Assembly (NCBI GenBank): GCA_017475005.1
Contig: JAFVGI010000008.1
Location: 1 to 62,222 of the forward strand
Reading direction: 5' to 3'
Source: Prevotella sp.
GTDB taxonomy: Bacteria; Bacteroidota; Bacteroidia; Bacteroidales; Bacteroidaceae
Length of the DNA: 62,222 nucleotides
Shown here: piece after piece, positions 8,109 to 17,537 of the stretch
Layout of the letters: each line of letters starts with the position of its first letter
How positions within the stretch are numbered: position 1 is the first letter of the stretch
The notes under the pieces: generated by a model
What the model was told of the DNA's origin: nothing
The model's input: only the letters and a program-made list of their open reading frames with translations
The model's database searches: none
Program-made: the position numbers and the translations under genes

Positions 8109-9551
8109 ATGAGAAAGAACATTTTCTCTTTAGTGATTCTGCTGTCTTTATGCTTATTCAGCAGTTCAATCTATGCCCAAACAGACTTATCAGGTGTAGA
8201 AGTGACAGTCGATCCATCATCATTCGACTATGACGGTAATCCTAAAACGCCTAAAGTCAAAAATTTTCTTAATAAGCGACGTCCTGTTAACCCTACTCCT
8301 GTTGAGGGGACAGATTACGACCTTACCTATGAAGACAACATTCATGCAGGAACAGCAAAGGTTATCATAACTTTCAAAGGTAGTAAATACAAAGGAACAG
8401 CAAGTTTTAATTTTGAGATTAACGCTATAGATATAAGCAAGGAAGTAACACTTGCATTGGATAAAGATAAATTTGATTACGATGGCACCGCCAGAGAGCC
8501 TGCCGTATCGGATTTATACTATGGTGGTACACTTTTGATTAAAGGCAATGATTATAACCTATCATACAAGAACAACACCAATCCGGGAATGGCGACTGTC
8601 ACAGCCACATTCATAGGGGATTATAAAGGCACCGCAACAACAAATTTTGAAATCATTGATAATGGATCTGTACCACCTTCTTCACTTATGGTGAACTATT
8701 ACGACGGAAGTATGGCAAACCCAAAGGTGGAGAGAGAGATGACCTACTCTGAATTCCTGACACTGTTGGGAAATTTCCCAAATGCTATTGCTATAGCACC
8801 ACAGGGTTTTGACAAATGGCCTCTAGATAAGAAACATATTGTTGTTGAAGGTAAAAACGAACTTAATAACATTTGTAACAGTTTCACTTTGACTGACAAG
8901 GAGGATTTCTATACTTCCGTTTCTTTTACAGCAAGCACTTTCTCTTATACTCGCAACCTTGTTGAGGGGTATAACACCGTGTGCCTTCCTGTCGGAATCG
9001 GTGAAGTTGATATCCCTGAGGGGGCAGGAATATATCAGTATTTTGGAACAAATGAAGAAGAAAATCAAATTTATTTCATAAAATTCCAGGAAATGAGCGC
9101 TGGCTATCCATGGCTGATGAAAACCCAAGAAGCATGCGAATGGAAAGTAGATTTATCCAATGCAAGAATAGAAAAGAATGCGATAGAAGATGCTTATAGT
9201 ACTGTTGGTGGTTTGAAGTATGAAGGTTTTATGTCTGGTACCTACACACTTACATCAAAATACAAATATGACGAAAATCATCCTTACTATGGTTTACGCA
9301 ACTACGACAATAAGTTTGCACCTTTGGCAAATACATTGTCACCATTCCGTGCATGTATCTCGATTCACGACATCAATGTCTCGGAGGCTAAGGCATTTAG
9401 AATATCTACGTTCGACTCTATTACTGAAATAGAAAATGTGAAGGCACAGAATAAAAAAGTGTTGTCGAATGGTAAATTTGTTAAAGAAGGACAGATTGTC
9501 ATTGTCAAGAACGGCAAGACGTATAATATCTCTGGCGCAGAAATAAAATAA
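8109..9551 (+). CDS. Surface protein with two tandem YDG/MBG-like repeats
   Basis: Secreted protein of 480 aa, function unknown. A signal peptide (residues 1-24, ending IYAQ) precedes two tandem Ig-like repeats at about residues 28-107 and 111-187. Each carries an 'FDYDG(N/T)', a 'DY(D/N)L(T/S)Y' and a 'KGTA(S/T)FNFEI' motif, as in MBG/YDG domains of bacterial adhesins. The rest is an unassigned beta-rich region. The C-terminus (GQIVIVKNGKTYNISGAEIK) is the short conserved tail of many exported Prevotella proteins. A lipoprotein gene follows 26 bases later, and both end at one terminator. Confidence 0.6.
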   Translation: MRKNIFSLVILLSLCLFSSSIYAQTDLSGVEVTVDPSSFDYDGNPKTPKVKNFLNKRRPVNPTPVEGTDYDLTYEDNIHAGTAKVIITFKGSKYKGTASFNFEINAIDISKEVTLALDKDKFDYDGTAREPAVSDLYYGGTLLIKGNDYNLSYKNNTNPGMATVTATFIGDYKGTATTNFEIIDNGSVPPSSLMVNYYDGSMANPKVEREMTYSEFLTLLGNFPNAIAIAPQGFDKWPLDKKHIVVEGKNELNNICNSFTLTDKEDFYTSVSFTASTFSYTRNLVEGYNTVCLPVGIGEVDIPEGAGIYQYFGTNEEENQIYFIKFQEMSAGYPWLMKTQEACEWKVDLSNARIEKNAIEDAYSTVGGLKYEGFMSGTYTLTSKYKYDENHPYYGLRNYDNKFAPLANTLSPFRACISIHDINVSEAKAFRISTFDSITEIENVKAQNKKVLSNGKFVKEGQIVIVKNGKTYNISGAEIK

Positions 9552-9577
9552 AACGAAAAATCAAGGAGAACCAACAT

Positions 9578-10360
9578 ATGAAAAATATATTTCCATTTGT
9601 TTGCACAGCCCTGATAGCTTTTGGGTTTGTAACCAGTTGTGGTAGCGATGATGATTCCGCTACTGATATTAGTGAAATCACATCCTACGATGCACGACAC
9701 AACATTCTAAATGCTAACAAACTAGAGGAAAATGGCTTGCTAACCTTCAGTGAAGATTTCACTTCTGCGATAGCAAAATTTACTGCCAACAATGCAGAAA
9801 GCTTAAAATTAGCAATGGTTCTTGCTGGTGCTAACGGCAAGAAAATTGCTGAATTTCCAGCCCTCTATTCAGAGAGTGACAACATGTATCATGTAAACCT
9901 CACGAACCTTACACCAGGAAACATCTATTTTTACCACATCATAGCCTATGATGCTGATGGTAATTACGTCAGCCGTGCTAACGAAGGCTCGTTCACATTA
10001 CCACAGTTAAAAGGTCCTGCTGCGCTTACAGGTCTCGTTGGACATGCACCAACAAATATTGCAAATGCATATTATTCTGAAGGAAAACTATATGGAAATC
10101 CTACTGGATATATCACGGGCGATAACATTACTCCTAAGGTAGAGTATTCTATTGATGGCGGAGAATTATGGGAAAGCGCTACCGAAAATGGTATAATAGA
10201 AGGTCTTCCAGTAGGAAAAGTCCTCGTACGTATAGCAGCAACGACAACAACTATGGCGGGAGAATCTGTGGAAATCACTATCCCTGGTAATAGTGACATT
10301 AGCGGTGAAGGAGGCTATGCAGAAGGTGAGAATGCAAGAAAAGCTTCTCTAACTAGATAA
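9578..10360 (+). CDS. Lipoprotein with fibronectin type III-like region
   Basis: Unrecognised lipoprotein of 260 aa. The N-terminus carries a lipobox (FVTSC) followed by GSDDDSA, the acidic stretch typical of surface-exported Bacteroidetes lipoproteins. Residues about 55-140 (ending 'YFYHIIAYDADGNYVSRAN') resemble a fibronectin type III fold. Residues 150-235 form a second beta-rich region. It is co-transcribed with the MBG-repeat protein, so the two may form one surface assembly; this is inference. Confidence 0.55.
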   Translation: MKNIFPFVCTALIAFGFVTSCGSDDDSATDISEITSYDARHNILNANKLEENGLLTFSEDFTSAIAKFTANNAESLKLAMVLAGANGKKIAEFPALYSESDNMYHVNLTNLTPGNIYFYHIIAYDADGNYVSRANEGSFTLPQLKGPAALTGLVGHAPTNIANAYYSEGKLYGNPTGYITGDNITPKVEYSIDGGELWESATENGIIEGLPVGKVLVRIAATTTTMAGESVEITIPGNSDISGEGGYAEGENARKASLTR

Positions 10361-10379
10361 AAGAACAAACAACATATTC

Positions 10380-10416
10380 AAATCCCCTAACTGACACAAC
10401 GGTTGGGGGATTTTTT
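10380..10416 (+). terminator. Intrinsic terminator for the 8109-10360 unit
   Basis: AATCCCCTAAC pairs with GTTGGGGGATT (one G-T pair), followed by TTTTTT. The T-run overlaps the stop codon of the convergent gene. Confidence 0.75.
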
Positions 10417-12436
10417 ATAATATCACCTGTAGTTGGGCTTCTATAAGCGTTTTTGTAGCGGATCTATTCTTTGATGTTATAGAGGTGTAGGTGGTACTAA
10501 CTTTACCTATTGCCGTAAGCCATTTCGTCAATTGCCCTTTCACCATCAGCACACCATGCACACCTCTGCCCCAATATGACGGATAACTGGGATTATACAT
10601 CAGGCTTTGCTCATAGGCATACATACGACTACTATACCCATCAGTATTGAAGTATGCTCCCATACCATAGATATTCCATCGTTCAGACATCTTATAACCA
10701 GCGCTACTGGAAACAATAATGCCATTACTGCGTTCCTTGGAATTTCCAACTACATTCCCTTCTACATGGCTTCTCAACTGCCACCTTACCCCCGTATAAT
10801 TAGCTATTACACGTATTTTATGAGTGTCATCGTCCTTCGTCTTGAATCTATAACGAGTTGACAATGTCCAGTTTTTTCCCATATCCACGGTTGCCTGTAT
10901 ACAATTGTCCCATGAATAGGTTCCTGGCCCATGTTGATATCTGTACCATGCAAAATAGGCATAGTCGGTATAAAGATCTATCGCCAGATTACGCAACGGC
11001 TCATAATGTAAGCCACCATATATTCCGCTTTCGTTTGTAACCGTTGAATTCTCACCAAAGGCTTTTCCGTAAAAGGCTTGATACCGATATGAATAATACC
11101 GTTGTACCGCAGTCATAGTAACCTTCCCACTCGTACGCCATATTAAGCTGTTAAGGGTCGCTATCGGTGCGCCATTACCCTTTGAGTTTCCATATCGTGT
11201 ATTGTCAGACCGCCCAGAATAAGCAGTCTCTCCTATTAGTGAGAGTGAACGCCATCTCACACGATAGTCAACACCAATATTATAGGTACTGTTGCCACTC
11301 GGATAATAAAACCGGTATAACTGCGAGGCAGAAAGGGCAGACTTCTTTGTATAAATAGGATTCAGAAGATTTGAAAAACGAGTATAAACAACTGAAGTGC
11401 CTACACTCCAATCGAAATCACCACCAACAATCCTACTATATCTCACATGTCCTCCTGTAGTGAAGATATTAATGTTGTTTTTCTTCGCTATCTCAGTTTT
11501 TGTCCTGTGATAACCTGTCGTTAATATCGTAGAAATCGAATTATCTGCATTCAGCGTTGCATCAGCAGCACGATAGGAGACAAACGTGGATATAGTGAGA
11601 TTACATGGTAGTTGAAGAGCTACAGCACCACCTTGAAAGTATTTATCGTCAGAGGTACCGCTGTATGGGCTGAAAACGCTACTTATACGCCCTATTGCAG
11701 ACAACATATTCTGTTTACTTAGCGTGTAAGTATTGTTCATAGTGAGCCCCATACCGAACTGACCACGAAATGTTCCAAGTATTATCTGCTTGAAAATACC
11801 CAACTGACGAATTGACAGATTATAGGTATATGAGTCATAACCCCATCGGTTATTTTGCGTAAAGAAATGTTCACCGACACTCTTGCCTCCAGTAATATTA
11901 AACTTCACTTTTTCGCCCATTCCAACGGAATATCTTAGGCTATGTTTGGTATTATCACCCAGATAAGTTTCATCTTTTGCATAGGTCGGGAAACTGCCTG
12001 TAAGAAGAATACGATGCTTCAAATGGCGTATGCCATATTTTAATGCTTCGCGACTATACCATTTACGCGGTTCCACCTCAGCTACATACAGGAAAGAGAA
12101 CAAATAATCCCGCAATCTGTCGTCTATGGAAGGAATCAGTGACAGCTCATGAATATCCTTGAGGCTACCATATTTTTCACGATATTCAATGATATCACTT
12201 ATTTGGTTGATATTCAGACCCGGAATCTGAATAAAATCTTCCGTTTCTGCAGTATTCACATCTAAGGGTTGGGACGCCAACTCACTCAGCAAGCTATAAG
12301 CCTCTTGAAATGAAACAGCAGAACTCTCGCTGTTTTCGTATAAATATTCAAGATAATCCTCCCACGACGCTTTATTTTGCGCCGCTATCGGTATGACAAA
12401 AAGTAATAAAACAAATAGAAGCAGATTATTCTTCAA
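10415..12436 (-). CDS. Outer-membrane protein with N-terminal helix-hairpin-helix domain
   Basis: Exported protein of 673 aa (signal peptide residues 1-19, ending IAAQ). Residues about 55-110 (PLDVNTAETEDFIQIPGL, then a second 'LKDIHELSLIPSI') are two helix-hairpin-helix repeats of the ComEA type. The remainder alternates aromatic and polar residues like a beta-barrel and ends in a hydrophobic residue. Such ComEA-like/barrel fusions are conserved in Bacteroidetes without a settled function; a role in DNA handling at the outer membrane is only a guess from the HhH domain. The start overlaps the upstream gene by 11 bases, and its stop overlaps the terminator of the convergent unit. Confidence 0.6.
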   Translation of the reverse strand: MKNNLLLFVLLLFVIPIAAQNKASWEDYLEYLYENSESSAVSFQEAYSLLSELASQPLDVNTAETEDFIQIPGLNINQISDIIEYREKYGSLKDIHELSLIPSIDDRLRDYLFSFLYVAEVEPRKWYSREALKYGIRHLKHRILLTGSFPTYAKDETYLGDNTKHSLRYSVGMGEKVKFNITGGKSVGEHFFTQNNRWGYDSYTYNLSIRQLGIFKQIILGTFRGQFGMGLTMNNTYTLSKQNMLSAIGRISSVFSPYSGTSDDKYFQGGAVALQLPCNLTISTFVSYRAADATLNADNSISTILTTGYHRTKTEIAKKNNINIFTTGGHVRYSRIVGGDFDWSVGTSVVYTRFSNLLNPIYTKKSALSASQLYRFYYPSGNSTYNIGVDYRVRWRSLSLIGETAYSGRSDNTRYGNSKGNGAPIATLNSLIWRTSGKVTMTAVQRYYSYRYQAFYGKAFGENSTVTNESGIYGGLHYEPLRNLAIDLYTDYAYFAWYRYQHGPGTYSWDNCIQATVDMGKNWTLSTRYRFKTKDDDTHKIRVIANYTGVRWQLRSHVEGNVVGNSKERSNGIIVSSSAGYKMSERWNIYGMGAYFNTDGYSSRMYAYEQSLMYNPSYPSYWGRGVHGVLMVKGQLTKWLTAIGKVSTTYTSITSKNRSATKTLIEAQLQVIL

Positions 12437-12887
12437 TGTATTTCTTCAATGCCTTAGCTACTCCATTAGCCCATGTATCGATACCACCATCCATTTCCAT
12501 TGAGGACACCAGTTTTACGACATTTTCAAGCGGCATTCCATAACGCAGGATACCACTTATAAGTTTGGCATAATTCCAATATTCTGGATTAAATTTCTCA
12601 GAGAGACCTTCTACTGTCGTCTTATATCCACGTCTGTTCTCAAATTGGAAATCATAGCGTTTGGTACCATCCTCATTGATATGACGAATAATCTTGCCGG
12701 CATTTACTGACTTAGGCAGTATTATACCTTCATCATCATCCTGCAAACCCGTAAAAATCTCATAGGGCTTACCATCAAGCAGGCCAACAAAAGCGACCCA
12801 CTTGTCTTTTGCATTTTGGAAACGAACGACATCACATTCTAACACCTCTGGGCGTTTGCGATAGCTGCCTAAAAAATCTTCTGCCAT
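12426..12887 (-). CDS. Free-standing C-terminal module of B12-dependent (class II) ribonucleotide reductase
   Basis: A 153-aa protein whose whole length resembles the segment near the C-terminus of Bacteroidetes NrdJ ('RPEVLECDVVRFQN', 'WVAFVGLLDGKPYEIFTGL', 'LISGILRYGMPLENVV'). The catalytic barrel and the terminal zinc ribbon of full-length NrdJ are both missing. It has its own promoter box and start, with no upstream remnant of the catalytic part, so it looks like an independent gene rather than fresh decay. It might be a regulatory or accessory subunit, or a relic. The 3' end overlaps the helix-hairpin-helix protein start by 11 bases. The homology is from memory of NrdJ. Confidence 0.65.
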   Translation of the reverse strand: MAEDFLGSYRKRPEVLECDVVRFQNAKDKWVAFVGLLDGKPYEIFTGLQDDDEGIILPKSVNAGKIIRHINEDGTKRYDFQFENRRGYKTTVEGLSEKFNPEYWNYAKLISGILRYGMPLENVVKLVSSMEMDGGIDTWANGVAKALKKYIEE

Positions 12888-12913
12888 ATTGATATATCTT
12901 TACATTTTGGCAG

Positions 12914-12921
12914 CAAAGTTA
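12914..12921 (-). promoter_or_regulatory. Bacteroidetes -7 box for the NrdJ-like gene
   Basis: CAAAGTTA on the plus strand is TAACTTTG on the minus strand, 26 bases before the start at 12887. Confidence 0.65.
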
Positions 12922-12963
12922 CAAAAAAATGTCAATAATCACATATTTTGGAGATTTTTTTTG

Positions 12964-12971
12964 TAACTTTG
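12964..12971 (+). promoter_or_regulatory. Upstream Bacteroidetes -7 box of the AICAR transformylase gene
   Basis: TAACTTTG followed by CAG, a second plus-strand box 85 bases before the one at 13049. Confidence 0.45.
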
Positions 12972-12995
12972 CAGTAGAAAATCGCGAACTTACTG

Positions 12996-13057
12996 GCACT
13001 CGACATAAAAAATAAATGAATTTATTTTGTTCTGTGCTCGTTTTTTTGTAACTTTGC
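12996..13057 (+). repeat. CTCG-flanked hairpin element, copy 2, with promoter box
   Basis: GCACTCGACATAAAAAAT pairs in part with ATTTATTTTGTTCTGTGCTC around a TGA centre, and is followed at once by TAACTTTGC. Same plan as 7304-7357 and 27710-27783. Confidence 0.45.
13049..13056 (+). promoter_or_regulatory. Bacteroidetes -7 box for the AICAR transformylase gene
   Basis: TAACTTTG, 30 bases before the chosen start at 13087. Confidence 0.65.
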
Positions 13058-13086
13058 CCGCAAAAATCAAAAAAAACGTTTCATTA

Positions 13087-14283
13087 ATGAAAGAATTAAC
13101 ACTTAAGTATGGCTGTAATCCTAATCAGAAGCCATCACGCATCTTTATGGCAGAAGGCTCTGCCAATGGTGGAGAATTGCCTATAGAAGTTCTTAATGGC
13201 CGCCCCGGCTACATCAATTTCCTTGACGCTTTGAACTCTTGGCAGTTAGTAAAAGAACTGAAAGAAGCAACAGGTCTTCCTGCTGCAGCATCTTTCAAGC
13301 ACGTCTCTCCCGCTGGCGCCGCAGTAGGTCTGCCATTGAGTGACACACTGAAGAAGATTTACTTTGTTGATGACATTAAACTACCATTGAGTCCCATTGC
13401 CTGCGCTTACGCAAGAGCACGCGGAGCTGACAGAATGTCTTCGTATGGTGATTTCATTGCCCTTAGCGATGAGTGCGATGCCGCTACTGCTACTATCATA
13501 AAGCGCGAAGTAAGTGATGGTATCATAGCACCTGGTTTCAGCGAAGAGGCCTTGCAGATTCTGCGCGAAAAGCGTAAAGGGACATATAACGTCATAAAGA
13601 TTGATCCAAGCTATAAGCCTGATCCAGTTGAGACAAAGCAGTGCTTTGGAATAACCTTTGAACAGGGAAGAAATGAGATAAAACTTAATGACCCAGCTCT
13701 ATTTGAGAACATTCCAACAAAGCAGAAGACATTCACTGAAGATGCAAAACGTGACCTGATGATTGCCCTGATAACACTGAAATACACTCAGAGTAATAGC
13801 GTTTGTTACGTAAAGGACGGTCAGGCAATTGGCATTGGTGCTGGCCAGCAAAGTCGTATCCACTGCACTCGTTTGGCAGGCAACAAAGCTGATATATGGT
13901 GGCTGCGCCAGTCTCCAAAAGTAATGAACCTGCCTTTCAAAAAGGATATCCGTAGAGCTGACAGAGACAACACCATCGATGTTTACATCTCTGACGACTA
14001 TGAGGACGTTCTCGCAGATGGCACATGGCAGATGTTCTTCACAGAAAAGCCAGAACCAATGACACGCGAAGAGAAAAAGGCATGGATAGCAAAGAATACC
14101 GATGTAGCACTCGGTTCTGATGCTTTCTTCCCATTCGGTGACAATATTGAGAGAGCACACCGTAGCGGCGTAAAATACATAGCTCAAGCAGGCGGCTCTG
14201 TACGTGATGATAATGTCATCGATACCTGCGACAAGTATAACATCACAATGGCATTTACAGGAGTAAGACTATTCCACCATTAA
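13087..14283 (+). CDS. Stand-alone AICAR transformylase (phosphoribosylaminoimidazolecarboxamide formyltransferase)
   Basis: Purine synthesis: formylates AICAR to FAICAR with 10-formyl-THF. Only the C-terminal domain of bifunctional PurH is present; the IMP cyclohydrolase domain is absent, so that step must be encoded elsewhere. The catalytic Lys-His pair is visible in 'ASFKHVSPAGAAVG', and the substrate-binding 'GIGAGQQSR' and 'DAFFPFGD' segments are intact. The ATG at 13087 gives MKELTLKYGCNPNQ and 398 aa, near the roughly 390 aa of stand-alone members. The longer reading frame from 13027 would include the promoter box. The stop overlaps the next start as TAATG. Confidence 0.9.
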   Translation: MKELTLKYGCNPNQKPSRIFMAEGSANGGELPIEVLNGRPGYINFLDALNSWQLVKELKEATGLPAAASFKHVSPAGAAVGLPLSDTLKKIYFVDDIKLPLSPIACAYARARGADRMSSYGDFIALSDECDAATATIIKREVSDGIIAPGFSEEALQILREKRKGTYNVIKIDPSYKPDPVETKQCFGITFEQGRNEIKLNDPALFENIPTKQKTFTEDAKRDLMIALITLKYTQSNSVCYVKDGQAIGIGAGQQSRIHCTRLAGNKADIWWLRQSPKVMNLPFKKDIRRADRDNTIDVYISDDYEDVLADGTWQMFFTEKPEPMTREEKKAWIAKNTDVALGSDAFFPFGDNIERAHRSGVKYIAQAGGSVRDDNVIDTCDKYNITMAFTGVRLFHH

Positions 14284-14468
14284 TGGACGATTTTCAACTC
14301 ATACTCGAAAACGGCATCAACTTTGGACGCGGAGGTGACAAACCCAAAAGGGAAGAAAAGATAAAAACCAAAGCGAAGAAGAAGAAATACATCACTGGTG
14401 CTCACGGTTCAGGCTCTGCAAAACAGAAAGCAAAATACCGTGAGCAGCGGGCCAATAGGCATAAATGA
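14283..14468 (+). CDS. Small basic protein of unknown function
   Basis: 61 aa, strongly basic (K/R-rich, 'EEKIKTKAKKKKYITGAHG'), with no signal peptide or membrane segment. Both its ends are coupled to neighbours: its ATG overlaps the AICAR transformylase stop (TAATG) and its stop overlaps the LptF/G start (ATGA). That coupling is good evidence that it is translated. Not recognised; nucleic acid or ribosome binding is possible from its charge. Confidence 0.6.
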   Translation: MDDFQLILENGINFGRGGDKPKREEKIKTKAKKKKYITGAHGSGSAKQKAKYREQRANRHK

Positions 14469-16285
14469 GGGGCTTAAAGAAACTTGACATATTCATGGTG
14501 CGACAGTTTCTGTTGCTCTTCATAGGCACGTTTTGTATAAGTCTATTCGTGCTGATGATGCAGTTTCTTTGGCGCTATGTTGACGAACTGATTGGCAAAG
14601 GCCTGTCACTGGAGGTGTTAGGCAAGTTCTTTTGGTACATGGGACTTATGCTCGTACCACAGGCTTTGCCTCTCGCAGTTCTCCTATCCTCCCTCATCAC
14701 AATGGGTAATCTTGGTGAGAGTAGTGAGCTGACAGCTATCAAAGCTGCTGGAATATCACTACTGAAGAGTCTCAGGGGACTAATTGTTTTCGTTGTACTT
14801 ATTGCTACCGCATCTTTCTTCTTCCAGAACGATATCGGACCGCAGTCGAATGTCAATCTGAGGCAGCTGCTACTGTCGATGAAGCAAAAAAGCCCAGAAT
14901 TGGAAATTCCTGAAGAAATCTTCTACTCCGGTATTCCTAACTGCAACCTGTACGTGCAGAAGAAAGACCTCGAAACGGGAATGCTTTATGGCATCATGAT
15001 ATACAGAATGACACAAAGTTTTGAAGATGCCGCCATAATACTTGCAGATTCCGGGAAATTGCAGTCAACCGCTGAAAAGCAGCACTTGCTTCTCACTCTG
15101 TACAACGGAGAATGGTTTGAAAACATGCGGTCACAGGAACTAGCAGGTAATGCAAATGTTCCCTATCGTCGAGAGAGTTTTTCTGAAAAGCAGATAGTGT
15201 TGGATTTCGATAACGGATTCAACCTGGCGGAGGCATCAGGCATATCCCAGTCAGCCACTGCACAGAGTATAAAACAGCTGCTACATCATATCGACTCTCT
15301 GACATTATACCAGGATAGCGTGGGCAAAGAGGTTCGCAACGAACTTCGTACAATGGCATTCAATACACCGCAAGTCAAGAAGGCTGACAGCATTGCTGCC
15401 ATCAAATATGAAGAAAAGGGAAAAGCCTCTGTTGACTCTATCTTTCAGAAGTTGTCTCCAGAAAAGCAACTTAATCTCATGCAGCAGCTGAGAAGCCGCG
15501 TGAACAATGCAAATATACAAACAGAATTCCGTAGTTTCGCAGCAGGGAACAATTTCAAGATGGTGCGAGAGGACTGGATAGAGCTGGTGAACAAGTTCAC
15601 ATTATCGCTCATGGTAATCGTATTCTTCTTCATCGGAGCATCACTTGGTGCCATCATACGGAAAGGCGGCTTGGGAGTACCTGTCATTATCTCCGTCATA
15701 GTGTTCATCCTTTTCTACATTCTTGACAACACAGGCTTCCGCATGGCGAGACAGGCATCATGGTCCATAGCCTTCGGAAAAGGACTTGCGCCAGCAGTTC
15801 TGATACCATTGGCTACATGGGTGACATATAAAGCAAATAAAGACTCTGTGGTATTCAACATGGATGCCTATAGGCTCTTCTTCATACGAGTATTTGGATT
15901 ACGTGTCAAGAGAAACATCACCTCCAAGGAGGTTATCATTAATGATCCTAACTACTTCGATGATGTCAGAAAGTTGTCACTCCTTACCGATAGCGTCAGG
16001 AAGTACTCAAGGAAGTATAAACTGAAATACCTCTTCAACTCCATCGCAGCCTCTATCAGGTATAAACCTGACCCTGAGCTCGATAACATCATAGCTGATT
16101 TGGAAGCAATTGTCGATGATCTCAGCAACACCCGCGACCGCTTCATACTATCATATCTCAACAAATATCCTATAATAGCAGAAAAGGGATTGGGACGTTT
16201 AAGATTATACCGAGAACTCAAACAAATACGTAAGGTCAACGACCTCATGATAACGCGAATAGAACAATTAACCAAAAATATATAA
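14465..16285 (+). CDS. LptF/LptG-family permease (lipopolysaccharide export)
   Basis: Inner-membrane subunit of the Lpt ABC exporter that lifts LPS to the outer membrane. The YjgP/YjgQ pattern is clear: TM segments at about 15-40, 60-90 and 100-120 ('GTFCISLFVLMMQFLWRYVD'), a periplasmic jellyroll region, then TM segments at about 380-400, 405-425 and 430-455. At 606 aa it is longer than proteobacterial members (about 360), with an extra C-terminal helical region as is usual in Bacteroidetes. Translation is coupled by ATGA to the small basic protein. Sequence alone does not decide LptF versus LptG. Confidence 0.85.
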   Translation: MRGLKKLDIFMVRQFLLLFIGTFCISLFVLMMQFLWRYVDELIGKGLSLEVLGKFFWYMGLMLVPQALPLAVLLSSLITMGNLGESSELTAIKAAGISLLKSLRGLIVFVVLIATASFFFQNDIGPQSNVNLRQLLLSMKQKSPELEIPEEIFYSGIPNCNLYVQKKDLETGMLYGIMIYRMTQSFEDAAIILADSGKLQSTAEKQHLLLTLYNGEWFENMRSQELAGNANVPYRRESFSEKQIVLDFDNGFNLAEASGISQSATAQSIKQLLHHIDSLTLYQDSVGKEVRNELRTMAFNTPQVKKADSIAAIKYEEKGKASVDSIFQKLSPEKQLNLMQQLRSRVNNANIQTEFRSFAAGNNFKMVREDWIELVNKFTLSLMVIVFFFIGASLGAIIRKGGLGVPVIISVIVFILFYILDNTGFRMARQASWSIAFGKGLAPAVLIPLATWVTYKANKDSVVFNMDAYRLFFIRVFGLRVKRNITSKEVIINDPNYFDDVRKLSLLTDSVRKYSRKYKLKYLFNSIAASIRYKPDPELDNIIADLEAIVDDLSNTRDRFILSYLNKYPIIAEKGLGRLRLYRELKQIRKVNDLMITRIEQLTKNI

Positions 16286-16291
16286 AAAACA

Positions 16292-17482
16292 ATGCATTTA
16301 TCAAGTAGATTAAACAGATTAGCGCCTTCTGCTACCCTTGCGATGTCGCAAAAGAGTAGCGAAATGAAGGCTGCAGGAATTGATGTAATTAACCTTAGCG
16401 TCGGTGAACCGGATTTCAATACACCAGACCATATCAAGACTTCTGCAAAAAAAGCTATTGATGACAACTGGTCACGTTATTCTCCTGTCCCAGGATATGC
16501 TGACCTCCGCGAGGCTATCGTCGCAAAACTGAAGAACGAAAACGGTCTGGATTACAAAACCAGCGAAATACTCGTAAGCAATGGTGCAAAACAGGCTGTA
16601 TGTAATGCTATCATGGCTCTTGTTGATGATGGTGAGGAGGTTATAATTCCTACACCATACTGGGTTTCATATCCACAGATGGTACTCCTTGCTGGCGGTA
16701 CACCAGTACATATTCCAGCCGGCTTCGACCAGAATTTCAAGATTACTCCTGCACAACTCGAAGCAGCCATCACTCCAAAGACTCGCATGCTCATCCTTTG
16801 CTCTCCAAGCAATCCGACAGGTTCTGTATATAGCAAGGCAGAGTTGCAGGCACTTGCTGAAGTTATAAAAAAACATCCTGAAGTATATGTCCTTGCCGAT
16901 GAGATCTATGAGCACATCAATTATGTCGGAAAACATGAGAGTATCGCTCAGTTCCCCGGCATGAAGGAACAAAGCATCATTATCAATGGCGTTTCTAAGG
17001 CCTATGCAATGACAGGATGGCGCATAGGATACATGGCAGCTCCAGAATGGATTGTCAAAGGATGTAACAAACTACAGGGACAGTACACCTCCGGACCATG
17101 CTCCGTCTCTCAAAAAGCAGCCCTTGAGGCATATACCGCTTCACAGGCTTGTGTAGAGGAAATGCGTCAGGCTTTCGAACGCCGTAAGAATCTTATCGTA
17201 GGTCTCGTTAAGGAAATTCCTGGCTTAGAGGTGAATTCACCTGACGGAGCTTTCTATGTATTCCCAAAATGCAAGAGTTACCTCGGTAAAACAGACGGAC
17301 AACGCGTTATCAAAGATACTAACGACTTCGCCATGTATCTCCTAGAAGTAGGTCATGTAGCAACTGTAGGTGGTGATGCCTTTGGAGATCCAGAATGTTT
17401 CCGCATGAGTTATGCAACAAGTGATGAGAACATCGTAGAGGCAATGCGTCGTATCAAGGAATGCTGCGCAAAATTGCACTAA
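16292..17482 (+). CDS. aspC: PLP-dependent class I aminotransferase (aspartate aminotransferase type)
   Basis: Cytoplasmic fold-type I aminotransferase of 396 aa, most like the prokaryotic aspartate aminotransferase Ib group. The PLP lysine is in 'NGVSKAYAMTGWRIGY', with 'CSPSNPTG' and 'LADEIYE' as the other cofactor motifs and 'NLSVGEPDFNTP' at the N-terminus. It follows the LptF/G gene by 6 bases and ends before a strong terminator, closing the operon from 13087. Other 2-oxo acid specificities are possible. Confidence 0.88.
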   Translation: MHLSSRLNRLAPSATLAMSQKSSEMKAAGIDVINLSVGEPDFNTPDHIKTSAKKAIDDNWSRYSPVPGYADLREAIVAKLKNENGLDYKTSEILVSNGAKQAVCNAIMALVDDGEEVIIPTPYWVSYPQMVLLAGGTPVHIPAGFDQNFKITPAQLEAAITPKTRMLILCSPSNPTGSVYSKAELQALAEVIKKHPEVYVLADEIYEHINYVGKHESIAQFPGMKEQSIIINGVSKAYAMTGWRIGYMAAPEWIVKGCNKLQGQYTSGPCSVSQKAALEAYTASQACVEEMRQAFERRKNLIVGLVKEIPGLEVNSPDGAFYVFPKCKSYLGKTDGQRVIKDTNDFAMYLLEVGHVATVGGDAFGDPECFRMSYATSDENIVEAMRRIKECCAKLH

Positions 17483-17504
17483 TTTTTCCATAAATATTGG
17501 TTTG

Positions 17505-17537
17505 AAAAGAGTCGCGCCCACGCGTGGCTCTTTTTTA
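17505..17537 (+). terminator. Intrinsic terminator after the aminotransferase gene
   Basis: AAAAGAG pairs with CTCTTTT around an inner CGCG/CGCG stem, followed by T-rich sequence. The rest of 17483-17810 holds no gene; it contains only the ExbB promoter and leader. Confidence 0.7.
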
